This document shows, one piece after another, positions 1 to 9,921 of a stretch of 64,000 nt of DNA (position 1 is its first letter; every line of letters begins with the position of its first letter). The stretch is taken from contig CACPEJ010000002.1 in assembly GCA_902632935.1 (NCBI GenBank), forward strand, positions 1-64,000, written 5' to 3'. Below the pieces are notes generated by a model that worked only from the letters and a program-made list of their open reading frames with translations, ran no database searches and was not told the DNA's origin. The position numbers were made by a program, and so were the translations under genes. The DNA is from an uncultured Pelagibacteraceae bacterium. Its GTDB lineage: Bacteria; Pseudomonadota; Alphaproteobacteria; Pelagibacterales; Pelagibacteraceae.

Positions 1-574
1 ATCTTAAATAATGAGTCAATTTATCAGATGTTTTATCAGTAATTCTCTTTGATATTTCGCTATAAATAATCTTATTCTTAGATACTGCAATTTTTCCAAT
101 TACATATGGTAGTTTCTTTTTTCTATTAAAAAAATAAGATCTGTATAAATTTTCTGCATCTTTTCTTAAAAGCCCTTTTTTGACTCTAATGTTGTTTTCT
201 TTTAATATAAAATAACTTTTGCCCTTTACTTTTAAATCAACGTCATCTATTGAATAATAAACTTCTCTGATCTTATTCTTTATTATATTTTTTGTGCAGG
301 GTGGAGTTTTCCCATAATGATTACATGGCTCTAAAGTAACATACATTTTTGAGTCTTTTAAATTTTCTGAGCAATTTAAAATAGCGTTATATTCTGCATG
401 AGGTCTGCCATTATAGCCTGTTTGACCTATAGATATTATTCTATCATTCTTTACAATTACACATCCAACCGAAGGATTGTTTCCTGTTAAACCTCTTCGC
501 GCATTAGCTAAGTTTAAAGCTAATTTCATAAAATTTTTATCTTGAGTTGAAAATTTATCTTTTTTTGTAGACAT
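1..574 (-). CDS. ribD: Riboflavin biosynthesis protein RibD (deaminase/reductase), 3' part runs off window start
   Basis: Own translation of minus strand from ATG at 574: [41 protein letters not shown]...[10 protein letters not shown]...[17 protein letters not shown]-type zinc deaminase motifs HAE and PCxxxxxxPPC; adjacent to nrdR. Confidence 0.93.
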   Translation of the reverse strand, partial: MSTKKDKFSTQDKNFMKLALNLANARRGLTGNNPSVGCVIVKNDRIISIGQTGYNGRPHAEYNAILNCSENLKDSKMYVTLEPCNHYGKTPPCTKNIIKNKIREVYYSIDDVDLKVKGKSYFILKENNIRVKKGLLRKDAENLYRSYFFNRKKKLPYVIGKIAVSKNKIIYSEISKRITDKTSDKLTHYLR

Positions 575-1013
575 CTAGCTTGTCCACAAATTGTACGAAA
601 TCTTGTTCTTCTCTGAAGTTTCTATAAACAGAAGCAAATCTAACATAAGCAACTGGATCAAGTTCTTTCAAACCTTCCATGACCATTGTTCCAATTGTAT
701 TACTAGAAATTTCATTTTGACCAAGTTCCTCAAGTGATCTAGAGATCCGACTTATAAATTTTTCAACAGTTTCAGTATCTAAAGGTCTTTTTTTTAGAGC
801 AATATAAATTGATTTTGCAAGTTTATCTCTATCAAAAGCAGATTTTCTTCCATTTTTTTTTACTACCATTAATTCTCTAAATTGAACTCTTTCAAAGGTA
901 GTAAATCTCGCACCACATACACATAATCTTCTTCTACGTATAGCGGTACCATCCTCTGTTGGACGTGAGTCTACAACAGAGGTCTCACCTTTCTTACATA
1001 TTGAACAAATCAT
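555..1013 (-). CDS. nrdR: Transcriptional repressor NrdR
   Basis: [17 protein letters not shown]...[11 protein letters not shown] plus ATP-cone; next to ribD/glyA. Confidence 0.96.
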   Translation of the reverse strand: MICSICKKGETSVVDSRPTEDGTAIRRRRLCVCGARFTTFERVQFRELMVVKKNGRKSAFDRDKLAKSIYIALKKRPLDTETVEKFISRISRSLEELGQNEISSNTIGTMVMEGLKELDPVAYVRFASVYRNFREEQDFVQFVDKLDVYKKR

Positions 1014-2323
1014 CTATTCAAATTTTTGTAGATTGGAAATGAAGAGCATAAATCAATCACTTCTTTCCTAACTTCTTCCTCTATTTGACTATTGTCCTCT
1101 GGATTTTTGGATAATCCTTTTATTACTTTAGTTATTAATTCGCCTACTTTTTCAAATTCTTTTAAGCCAAATCCTCTTGTTGTAGCAGCTTGTGAACCAA
1201 GTCTTATACCTGAAGTTATCATTGGTTTTTCTGTATCAAAAGGGATTCCATTTTTATTACAAGTAATATTGGCTCTACATAAACTCTCAGAGGCTATATT
1301 TCCTTTTACACCAAAAGGTCTCAAGTCAACTAACATAAGATGTGTATCTGTGCCACCTGAGTAAATTTTAAATCCATTATTTTTTAAAGTCTCTGCTAAC
1401 ATTTTAGCGTTTGATAAGACATTCTTTATGTAAGTTTGGAACTCAGGTTTTAATGCTTCAAAAAAACCTGCGGCTTTGGCAGCGATAATATGCATTAAAG
1501 GACCACCTTGATAACCAGGAAAAACAGCTGTATCAAATTTTTTTCCAAGATCTAAATCATTCGATAAAATAATTCCACCACGTGCACTTCTAAATACCTT
1601 ATGTGTTGTTGATGTTACGACATGTGCATAGTCACAAGGATTTGGATATCCTTTGCCAGCTACTAAACCAGAAAAATGAGCCATATCTACCATTAGATAT
1701 GCACCAACTTTATCAGCAATTTCTCTAAATCTTTTAAAATCAATTACTCTTGAATAAGCACTGCCACCTGCAATAATCAATTTTGGTTTATGTTCTAGAG
1801 CAAGTTTTTCAACATTATCATAATCGATTAATTCAGATTTTTTATCTACGTCATAACTTATTGCATTAAACCATTTACCCGACATTGAAATTTTCAATCC
1901 ATGAGTTATGTGACCTCCTGAATTTAAGCTCATACCCATAAAAGTATCGTTTGGTTTTAACAAAGCCAAAAATACAGCACCATTTGCTTGAGCACCTGAA
2001 TGAGGTTGAACATTTGCATACTTACAATTGAAAAGTTTTTTTATTCTTTCAAGTGCCAGTTGTTCTGCTACATCAACATGTTCACAACCATTGTAATATC
2101 TTTTTCCTGGATATCCTTCTGCATATTTATTTGTTAGAACTGATCCTTGAGCTTCTAATACAGCTTGTGAAACTATATTTTCAGAAGCTATTAACTCAAT
2201 GTGATTTTGTTGTCTAATTAACTCATCATTTATTGCTTTAAATAAATCTGGATCAGATTTTGAAAGACTTTTTTCAAAAAAATCTTGGTAAGAAGAATTT
2301 ATATATTTTGTTTCACTTGACAT
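1010..2323 (-). CDS. glyA: Serine hydroxymethyltransferase
   Basis: [27 protein letters not shown]-lysine motif; 437 aa full length. Confidence 0.98.
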   Translation of the reverse strand: MSSETKYINSSYQDFFEKSLSKSDPDLFKAINDELIRQQNHIELIASENIVSQAVLEAQGSVLTNKYAEGYPGKRYYNGCEHVDVAEQLALERIKKLFNCKYANVQPHSGAQANGAVFLALLKPNDTFMGMSLNSGGHITHGLKISMSGKWFNAISYDVDKKSELIDYDNVEKLALEHKPKLIIAGGSAYSRVIDFKRFREIADKVGAYLMVDMAHFSGLVAGKGYPNPCDYAHVVTSTTHKVFRSARGGIILSNDLDLGKKFDTAVFPGYQGGPLMHIIAAKAAGFFEALKPEFQTYIKNVLSNAKMLAETLKNNGFKIYSGGTDTHLMLVDLRPFGVKGNIASESLCRANITCNKNGIPFDTEKPMITSGIRLGSQAATTRGFGLKEFEKVGELITKVIKGLSKNPEDNSQIEEEVRKEVIDLCSSFPIYKNLNR

Positions 2324-2331
2324 ATTTTTCC

Positions 2332-2757
2332 CTATATCTTTTTTACTCTTATTTTATGTCTACCACCTTCAAATTTAGTATTAATGAAAACTTCAATACA
2401 TTTAAAGGCAGTATTTTTTTTTGTCAATCTAGATCCTAATGTTATAATATTAGCGTTGTTATGCAATCTAGATAATTTTGTGTTTTTTACCGAATAACAC
2501 ATCGCAGCTCTAATTTTTTTATGTTTATTTGCGGCCATAGACATACCCATGCCTGAACCACAAACTAAAATACCCATATTTTTGGAGTTAACACTGACCT
2601 TTTTACACAATTTATGAGCATATAATGGGTAATTTACCGAAACCTTTGAATTATCAGTCCCAAGATCATGAAAAATGTATTTTTTTAGAAATCTTTTTTT
2701 AATTTGCTCTTTCAAATTATATCCAGCGTGATCTGAAGAAATAAATATTTTTTTCAA
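2332..2757 (-). CDS. rpiB: Ribose-5-phosphate isomerase B
   Basis: [30 protein letters not shown]. Confidence 0.95.
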   Translation of the reverse strand: MKKIFISSDHAGYNLKEQIKKRFLKKYIFHDLGTDNSKVSVNYPLYAHKLCKKVSVNSKNMGILVCGSGMGMSMAANKHKKIRAAMCYSVKNTKLSRLHNNANIITLGSRLTKKNTAFKCIEVFINTKFEGGRHKIRVKKI

Positions 2758-2758
2758 A

Positions 2759-3349
2759 TTAATTAAATTTGTAATCTAAAACGCATGCAACTAGATGGAT
2801 TCTATTTTCTTCTCCACCATTAAAAAAATTATGATACTTTAAATTATTTGTTATCCAAACTGATCCATCAGCAGGCATATGCTTTGCTACATTATCAATA
2901 ACCATTATCGATCCAGGATTTGTAATTATAGGAATATGAAGCCTTGGTTCTGGGTCTCTATGCCAGCTTAAAGTCGATCTTGGCTCTTTTAATAAAACTC
3001 TTACTCTTCCTAGTTTGTATTTAGAGGATAAAACATCAAAGACTTCTTTAAAATATGTATTTTTATAATCTTCTATAAATTCAGAATATGCTGACTCATT
3101 TATCATTACATCTCTCATCGCCTCTTTTCCAGATGAGTCTGGTTTAGTCCAAAATACTCCTCTAGCTTTATTACCTTTAATTGATTCTGGATCACCTGGT
3201 ATTTGAGTTAGTGATATGGCTCCAAAATTTGAAATACCATCTACACCAGTAAAACCTCTTATAGCCAAAACATCATTGTATGCTTTCTTAAGTTCAGATA
3301 TGTCAAATTTGACATCTTGCTTTTGAAAGTCATTAAAATTTAAATTCAT
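2759..3349 (-). CDS. Aspartyl/asparaginyl beta-hydroxylase-like 2OG-Fe(II) oxygenase family protein
   Basis: LSWHRDPEPRLHIPIITNPG ... RIHLVACVLD resembles the AspH jelly-roll HxD...H...R pattern. Confidence 0.7.
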   Translation of the reverse strand: MNLNFNDFQKQDVKFDISELKKAYNDVLAIRGFTGVDGISNFGAISLTQIPGDPESIKGNKARGVFWTKPDSSGKEAMRDVMINESAYSEFIEDYKNTYFKEVFDVLSSKYKLGRVRVLLKEPRSTLSWHRDPEPRLHIPIITNPGSIMVIDNVAKHMPADGSVWITNNLKYHNFFNGGEENRIHLVACVLDYKFN

Positions 3350-3437
3350 AAGATAAATTGTCTCCTAACATTGTTTATTATCTTTTTTAAGATATATTTG
3401 TATATAACATTTGTCGCATTAATTATAGAAATTTAAC

Positions 3438-4427
3438 ATGATTACAGGAAAATATCCCAATTTAAGAATGAGACGCAGCCGTAAAAGTGATTGGTCTAGA
3501 CGCTTAATTGAGGAAAATAACCTAACCCCTAGTGATTTTATATTACCAATATTTTTGATTGAAGGAAAAAATAAAAAACAATCTATTAAATCAATGCCAG
3601 GTGTTTACAGATACACTTTAGATAAATTAAATAATCTTGTAGATAAAGCAATTAAAAAAGGCATACCTATGATTGCATTGTTTCCATACACTGAAAAAAG
3701 AAAAAAAAACGACTTAGGTACTGAGGCTCTTAACGAAAATAATCTGGTTTGTAGAGCTCTACAGATAATTAAAAAAAATTATAAAAATGAGATTGGAATA
3801 ATGTGTGATGTTGCATTAGATCCATATACCTCACATGGTCATGATGGACTTTTACAAAACAAATATGTGTTAAATGATGAAACCATAAAAATTCTGCTAG
3901 ATCAATCTTTATTACAGGCACAAATGGGTTGTGATGTTTTAGCACCATCTGACATGATGGATGGTAGAATTGGTGAAATTAGAAAATATCTAGACAAACA
4001 TAATTTTAAGATGACACAAATCCTTTCTTATGCTGTTAAATATGCGTCAAGTTTTTATGGCCCTTTTAGAGATGCAGTTGGTTCAAAAAACTTATTAAAA
4101 GGAAATAAAAAAAATTATCAAATGGATTATAGAAATAGTGATGAAGCCTTAAGAGAGGTTGCTTTAGATATTAAAGAAGGAGCTGATATGGTTATGGTTA
4201 AACCAGGACTACCATATCTTGATATTATTAAAAAAGTTAAAGAAAATTTTAAAATTCCAGTTATGGCATATCAAGTCTCAGGTGAATATTCTTTACTAGA
4301 ACATGGAATTAAAAATGATTTAACTGATCGAAACATTATTTTAGAAAGTCTTATTTCGTTTAAAAGAGCTGGAGCAAATGCTATTGTCAGCTATTACGCT
4401 GATAGATTAGACCAAATTATTAAATAA
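3438..4427 (+). CDS. hemB: Delta-aminolevulinic acid dehydratase (porphobilinogen synthase)
   Basis: DVALDPYTSHGHDGLL, SDMMDGRIGEIR, MVMVKPGLPYLDII. Confidence 0.97.
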   Translation: MITGKYPNLRMRRSRKSDWSRRLIEENNLTPSDFILPIFLIEGKNKKQSIKSMPGVYRYTLDKLNNLVDKAIKKGIPMIALFPYTEKRKKNDLGTEALNENNLVCRALQIIKKNYKNEIGIMCDVALDPYTSHGHDGLLQNKYVLNDETIKILLDQSLLQAQMGCDVLAPSDMMDGRIGEIRKYLDKHNFKMTQILSYAVKYASSFYGPFRDAVGSKNLLKGNKKNYQMDYRNSDEALREVALDIKEGADMVMVKPGLPYLDIIKKVKENFKIPVMAYQVSGEYSLLEHGIKNDLTDRNIILESLISFKRAGANAIVSYYADRLDQIIK

Positions 4428-5108
4428 TTATTTTAAAGTATTAATAAATTGTAATCTGCTGATTGGTTGGTTTAGGTTATTTGGCTTTAAAATTGACTTT
4501 TCAAGATAATCACTCAACAATTTAAGAGCTGTCAATAAAGATCCCATATCTTCAGCAGAGTTATTTTTTTCAATCAAAAAATTAGGTATAATTCTTTTTT
4601 CTGATGATGACTTTGATATATATTGTTTTTGATCACCAATAATTTTTTCATTAACTAAATTCTCAAAATTTAAGTCATAGCCTAATGATTTAAATAATTC
4701 TAACTCCCAAAAGATATAATTCTTTATCCAGTCTTTAGAGTTTAATAGAATATAAAATTCTTCTATTAAAGAAAATATATTTACATTTCTTTGTGATTCA
4801 GCTGTAAGTAATTTTACCAAATTCATAGCTGATGAAATACAGGTTAATTTTTGATGATTATCAAAATATAGTGGAGATAAAGCTTCTTGAATCTCTACTT
4901 TAAAATAGCCTATGCTATTTTCATTTTTAGAATTGTAATTTACATAAAGTTTATTTCCTATTTGAAGATAGTTCTTAATTTTTTTTGAAGTTCCACCAAA
5001 AATAATGCCGCTCACTTTGCCAAAATTTTTTGTATAAATTTCGGATATTAATGAATTTTCATTATATCTATTTTTGTTTAATAAAAATCCAATATCGTCC
5101 CAAATCAT
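4428..5108 (-). CDS. recO: DNA repair protein RecO (start set at internal Met MIWDDIG)
   Basis: RecO-like N terminus MIWDDIGFLLN; ATG at 5106-5108 overlaps the rnc stop as ATGA, so the ORF-track start at 5132 is probably too long. Confidence 0.8.
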   Translation of the reverse strand: MIWDDIGFLLNKNRYNENSLISEIYTKNFGKVSGIIFGGTSKKIKNYLQIGNKLYVNYNSKNENSIGYFKVEIQEALSPLYFDNHQKLTCISSAMNLVKLLTAESQRNVNIFSLIEEFYILLNSKDWIKNYIFWELELFKSLGYDLNFENLVNEKIIGDQKQYISKSSSEKRIIPNFLIEKNNSAEDMGSLLTALKLLSDYLEKSILKPNNLNQPISRLQFINTLK

Positions 5109-5773
5109 AATTTGCCCTGATTTTGTAAACATTTAATAGCAGCATTTTGTTCGGCATCTTTTTTTGAACTCCCCTCTGCTAAAAAAAACTTAGTATCAAT
5201 TAATTTTACACCAACCTTAAAAAGGGGTTTGTGTCTTGGTCCAGTATTTGAAATAAGTTTATAAATTGGTAATTTCTTAAATCTTTTTAAAGAGTATTCT
5301 TGTAATTTTGTTTTTGCATCTATCTGAGTAATAACACTGTCTTTAATATTTTCTGACCATAATTCTAAAATAAATTTTTCTACAGAATTAAAACCTTTGT
5401 CTAGATAAATAGATCCTATTAGAGCTTCACAACAATCAGAAACAACTTTATCTTCTACTATATTTTTCTTTTTCTTAATATCTAAAGTTAAAATATATTT
5501 ATCAAGGTTAATATTTTTTGCGATTTGTAAACAGGTTTTCTTATTTACCAACGATGCAAACTTTTTATCTAATATACCCTCTTTTTCATTGGGATAAATT
5601 TCCAGAAGTTTTTTTGCAATTACTAGTCCTAGGACACGATCTCCTAAAAATTCTAATTTTTCATTATTAATTTCTTTGTTATAGCTTTTATGTGTTAATG
5701 ATCTAACTAACAAATCTTTGTCTTTGAAATTGATTTTAATTTTTTTTTCTAAAGTTTGATAATTAATTTTCAT
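5105..5773 (-). CDS. rnc: Ribonuclease III
   Basis: NEKLEFLGDRVLGLVIA signature and C-terminal dsRBD. Confidence 0.96.
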   Translation of the reverse strand: MKINYQTLEKKIKINFKDKDLLVRSLTHKSYNKEINNEKLEFLGDRVLGLVIAKKLLEIYPNEKEGILDKKFASLVNKKTCLQIAKNINLDKYILTLDIKKKKNIVEDKVVSDCCEALIGSIYLDKGFNSVEKFILELWSENIKDSVITQIDAKTKLQEYSLKRFKKLPIYKLISNTGPRHKPLFKVGVKLIDTKFFLAEGSSKKDAEQNAAIKCLQNQGKL

Positions 5774-6507
5774 TATTTGATCTTTTGAAAGAATCTATCA
5801 AATCTGATTGATTTGTTCCATTTCCAAAATGAAAAAATACTTCCAATAGATCTATCTGAGGAGAAGAAAATAAATTGTGCCTTTCCTACAAGATTATCTT
5901 TATGCACATATCCTACGCTTGATAAATATCTACTATCTTTAGAACAATCTCTATTATCTCCCAAATAAAAGTAGTGATCCTTTGGAACTATAAATTTGTC
6001 TGAATTTTTAAAAGTATAATCTTTTAAGTAAACAGTTTTATGTTTTTTTCCATTAGGTAAAATTTCCTCAAAAGTAAATACATTAATGGTTCTATTTCCA
6101 CAGAATATTTTATCACTTTCTGAGATTCTGGATTTTAAAACTTCTGCGTTATTTATATACAAATTTGAATTAATAAATTGTACTTGATCTCCAGGCAACC
6201 CAATTAATCTTTTTATATAATCAGTTCTATTATCTGCAGGAGTTTTGAATACAACAACATCTCCTCTTTTCGGCTCACTAAACATTAACCTTCCTGTAAA
6301 AATAGGTGGACTAAACGGAAATGAATGTTTGCTATAACCATATGAATATTTAGTCACAAATAATCTGTCTCCAACTAACAGATTAGGCTCCATTGATGAA
6401 GATGGTATATAAAATGGTTGAAGGAATATCGATCTAATAAAAATTGCAATAATTAATGCATAAAATAAGGTTTTTATGTTTTCTTTAAAAAAATTTTTAT
6501 CTAACAT
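5773..6507 (-). CDS. lepB: Signal peptidase I
   Basis: PSSSMEPNLLVGD (catalytic Ser), YIKRLIGLPGD (catalytic Lys), LGDNRDCSKDSR. Confidence 0.96.
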   Translation of the reverse strand: MLDKNFFKENIKTLFYALIIAIFIRSIFLQPFYIPSSSMEPNLLVGDRLFVTKYSYGYSKHSFPFSPPIFTGRLMFSEPKRGDVVVFKTPADNRTDYIKRLIGLPGDQVQFINSNLYINNAEVLKSRISESDKIFCGNRTINVFTFEEILPNGKKHKTVYLKDYTFKNSDKFIVPKDHYFYLGDNRDCSKDSRYLSSVGYVHKDNLVGKAQFIFFSSDRSIGSIFSFWKWNKSIRFDRFFQKIK

Positions 6508-6893
6508 TATCTTTTAACCAAAATTGTAAATGCTATTGAATAATCTCTTTCGTCAGATAGCGAAAGAAACAAATCATATTTTTTAATTTTGAATTTTTTT
6601 TTTATAATTCTATCAATTTTTTTTGATTTAAAGAAAAAAGGTTTACCCATTTTATCATTTAAAATTTCAATATCTTTAAAACTTAAATTATCTCTAATAC
6701 CAGTACCAAATGATTTTGATAGAGCCTCTTTAGCTGCAAATCTTTTTGCAAAAAAGTTTGTCCTATTAACTTTATTTTTTGAAAATTTAAGTTCATTAGG
6801 TCCAAAAGTTCTTTTTATAAAGTTTTGGTTTTTAATTAAAGGCTGAATTCGTCTATTATTTACTACATCAACTCCAATTCCTAATATTTTCAT
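6507..6893 (-). CDS. acpS: Holo-[acyl-carrier-protein] synthase
   Basis: GIGVDVVNNRRI, FAAKEALSKSFGTGI. Confidence 0.95.
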   Translation of the reverse strand: MKILGIGVDVVNNRRIQPLIKNQNFIKRTFGPNELKFSKNKVNRTNFFAKRFAAKEALSKSFGTGIRDNLSFKDIEILNDKMGKPFFFKSKKIDRIIKKKFKIKKYDLFLSLSDERDYSIAFTILVKR

Positions 6894-6898
6894 TTCAG

Positions 6899-7615
6899 TT
6901 ATTTAATAATTTTTTTAAATTTTTTTATTACATTGGATAAACCAAAAAAAACCGACTCACCGATTAAATAATGTCCTATATTAAATTCTTCTATCTCCTT
7001 AAATTTAGTTAAAAGTTCAGTTGTTTTATAATCAAGTCCATGACCTGCATGAACTTCTAAACCAATTTTCTTTGCAATGATTGAACATTTTTTAATTCTA
7101 TAAAGTTCTTTGGAATAACTTTTCTTCAATTTTACTAATCTAGAGAGTCTACCTGTATGAATTTCAACACAATCAGATCCTAATTTATATGAGGTCTTAA
7201 TATCATTAATTGATGGATTTATGAATAAACTTGTTCTAATTTTTTTTTTTTTAAATTTCAAAATTATGTTTTTAATTTTATTATTATTTTTATTTAAGTC
7301 TAAACCTCCCTCTGTGGTAACTTCTTTTCTATTTTCTGGCACTAAACAAATATAATTTGGTTTGATTTTCAATGCTTTACTTATCATTTTTGGGTTAGTT
7401 GAAATTTCCAGATTAACCAAAATCTTTTTTAGAGAACAAATTTTTTTTGCATCATTATCTTTTATATGTCTTCTATCTTCACGAAGATGAATTGTTATCG
7501 AGTCAGCACCTGCTTTCTTTACAAATTTAGCTGCAAATATTGGGTCTGGATGTAGTTCACCTCTAGCATTTCTCAGGGTTGCTATATGATCAATATTTAC
7601 ACCAAGACGTCTCAC
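6899..7615 (-). CDS. pdxJ: Pyridoxine 5'-phosphate synthase
   Basis: LGVNIDHIATLRNARGELHPDP, IHLREDRRHI, LEVHAGHGLDY. Confidence 0.97.
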   Translation of the reverse strand: MRRLGVNIDHIATLRNARGELHPDPIFAAKFVKKAGADSITIHLREDRRHIKDNDAKKICSLKKILVNLEISTNPKMISKALKIKPNYICLVPENRKEVTTEGGLDLNKNNNKIKNIILKFKKKKIRTSLFINPSINDIKTSYKLGSDCVEIHTGRLSRLVKLKKSYSKELYRIKKCSIIAKKIGLEVHAGHGLDYKTTELLTKFKEIEEFNIGHYLIGESVFFGLSNVIKKFKKIIK

Positions 7616-8199
7616 TTCGTGTATCTACTTCCTGGTGTCGAAATTGGAATTAATTTCAACTCGTTTGGAATTTTGTTCTTTTTATAAGTTGGAACAGAAA
7701 TTTTTAGGTGTGAAACTATATCTTTTTTTATTTTTAAATTATTTTTTGATGACCGATCAATAATTGTTGCAAAACCGATCAATTTTGCTTTTGAATTTTT
7801 TATCAATTTTACACATTCCATGCTTGATTTGCCTGTGGTTATAACATCTTCGATAATTAATACTTTTGATCCTTTTTTAATTTGAAAACCTCTTCTTAAT
7901 TTAAATTTTCCTTTTACTCTTTCACAGAAAATAGTTTCTTTTTTAAGTAGTCTTCCAATTTCATAACCGATTACTATACCACCCATTGCAGGTGATAAAA
8001 TCAAATCGAAGTTTTTAAATTTTTTCTTAATTTTGCTAGCTAAAGATTTACATATTTTCTCTGCTTTATGCGGAAAACTTAATAGTTTTGCGCATTGAAT
8101 ATATTTTGAGGAGTGTAATCCAGAAGATAAAACAAAATGTCCTTCTAATAACGCATTAGTTTTTCTTAAAATATCTAAGGATTTTTTGTGTGAAAGCAT
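7612..8199 (-). CDS. pyrE: Orotate phosphoribosyltransferase
   Basis: LLEGHFVLSSGLHSSKYIQ, VLIIEDVITTGKSS PRPP motif. Confidence 0.95.
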   Translation of the reverse strand: MLSHKKSLDILRKTNALLEGHFVLSSGLHSSKYIQCAKLLSFPHKAEKICKSLASKIKKKFKNFDLILSPAMGGIVIGYEIGRLLKKETIFCERVKGKFKLRRGFQIKKGSKVLIIEDVITTGKSSMECVKLIKNSKAKLIGFATIIDRSSKNNLKIKKDIVSHLKISVPTYKKNKIPNELKLIPISTPGSRYTK

Positions 8200-9901
8200 T
8201 TCTTTTATCTTCGTGTCTAATTATCTTAAATTTTATACCTTTTTGTTTTAGCTCTGCAATAAAATTAGTGAAATTTTTTAAATCCCTTATGATTAATTGA
8301 AATTTAAAATTTATATAGTTTGGGTTTTTGCCTGCCATCACAAGGTTTGAAATATTCAGTTTATGTTCTCCGATTAATGAACTTACATTACCAAGCTGAC
8401 CGGGTTTATCTGGTAAAGATATCCATAAAGTAGTATTGTATTTTTTTACTCTTTCCTCTTTTCTTTCTCCCTTTTCATGCCAATAACGTCTTATAGCTGC
8501 CCTTGCTTTTCCTGTTTTTGTTATTGGGATCCAATGCAATGATGGTGAATGATTTTTTGAGGTGATAATTTTAACTCGATCTCCATTTCTTAAAATAGTC
8601 TGGAGTTCACTTTTATTACCATTAATTTCACATCCAATTGCAGTATCTCCTATTTTAGTATGTACGGCATATGCAAAATCAATTGGAGTTGCATCTTTTG
8701 GTAATTTAATGACAGATCCTTTTGGTGTGAAGCAAAAAACATTTTCTTGGAACATTTGTAGTTTTGTATATTCATATGAATGCTCTGGATTTTCATTTTT
8801 TTCAATGATTTCTACTAAATCTTTTAACCAGTCATATTCTTTCCAAGTTAAAGAATTAAATTTCTCAGAAGATTTATATTGCCAGTGTGAAGCAATACCC
8901 CTTTCAGCAAAATCATGCATTTCTGTTGTTCTAATTTGAATTTCTACGGGTTTTTTATTAGATCCAATAACTGCTGTATGAATTGATTTATAACCATTAA
9001 TTTTTGGTGAAGAAATATAATCTTTAAATTTGCCAGGTATACAATTGTATTCTTTATGTATTATCCCTAAAGTTTTGTAACAATCATCTATATTTTTTAA
9101 AATTATTCTAAATCCAATAATATCAGTTATTTGCTCAAGAGAAACTCGCTTTTTTTGAACCTTTCTCCAAATTGAAAAAGGTGTTTTACCTCTTCCATAA
9201 ATTTTAGATTGTACATTATTATTATTTAACAAAGTGCTGATTTCATTAGAAAGAGATTCGAAAATATCTTTTTTGTCAGATTTGATTTCATCCAATCTAT
9301 TTTGAATTAATGTTCTTGCATCAGTATTCAAAACTTCAAAAGATAAATCTTCTAGTTCATCACGAATTCTATGCATTCCCATTCTATCAGCCAATGGTGC
9401 ATAAATTTCCATTGTCTCTTGTGCAATTCTTTCTCTTTTATCTTCTTTAGTAATAGCTTTTATCGTTCTCATATTATGTAAACGATCAGCTATTTTTACT
9501 AACAAAACTCTTATATCTTTTGAGGTAGCTAAAATAAGTTTTCTAAAGTTCTCTGCTTTTGAGTTCGTGGTTGCAGTGTTTTCAAAAACTGAAATTTTTG
9601 TAACACCATCAACTAAATCTGCAACCTCTTCACCAAATTCTCCTTTAATGGTCTCGTAAGTAGCGTAAGTATCTTCGATTGTATCATGTAATAAACCAGT
9701 AGTAATAGTAGCGCTATCTAATTTAAGATCTGTTAGGATATTTGCAACTTCTATTGGATGTACTGAATATGGGTCACCTGAAGCTCTCTTTTGATTACTA
9801 TGTGCTTTAACAGCAAAATCATAAGCTTTATTCAGTTTTTCAGGGTTTAAAAATTTGTTATAAATTTTTACTTTATTTATTAAATCTTCAGAATTAAGCA
9901 T
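8156..9901 (-). CDS. Bifunctional (p)ppGpp synthetase/hydrolase, RSH family, shortened C-terminal region
   Basis: HD hydrolase (SVHPIEVANIL, LLHDTIEDT), synthetase (DIIGFRII, INGYKSIHTAV, EIQIRT), TGS and ACT-like C terminus; 581 aa. Confidence 0.95.
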   Translation of the reverse strand: MLNSEDLINKVKIYNKFLNPEKLNKAYDFAVKAHSNQKRASGDPYSVHPIEVANILTDLKLDSATITTGLLHDTIEDTYATYETIKGEFGEEVADLVDGVTKISVFENTATTNSKAENFRKLILATSKDIRVLLVKIADRLHNMRTIKAITKEDKRERIAQETMEIYAPLADRMGMHRIRDELEDLSFEVLNTDARTLIQNRLDEIKSDKKDIFESLSNEISTLLNNNNVQSKIYGRGKTPFSIWRKVQKKRVSLEQITDIIGFRIILKNIDDCYKTLGIIHKEYNCIPGKFKDYISSPKINGYKSIHTAVIGSNKKPVEIQIRTTEMHDFAERGIASHWQYKSSEKFNSLTWKEYDWLKDLVEIIEKNENPEHSYEYTKLQMFQENVFCFTPKGSVIKLPKDATPIDFAYAVHTKIGDTAIGCEINGNKSELQTILRNGDRVKIITSKNHSPSLHWIPITKTGKARAAIRRYWHEKGERKEERVKKYNTTLWISLPDKPGQLGNVSSLIGEHKLNISNLVMAGKNPNYINFKFQLIIRDLKNFTNFIAELKQKGIKFKIIRHEDKRNAFTQKILRYFKKN

Positions 9902-9921
9902 TAAAACACTATATCACTAAA

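Noticed and set aside
1092-1364. 90-aa plus-strand ORF opposite glyA, and similar small antisense ORFs throughout
   Set aside because: All lie fully inside conserved genes on the other strand with no recognisable domain.
8562-8939. 125-aa plus-strand ORF opposite the RSH gene
   Set aside because: Antisense shadow of TGS/synthetase coding sequence; no independent support.
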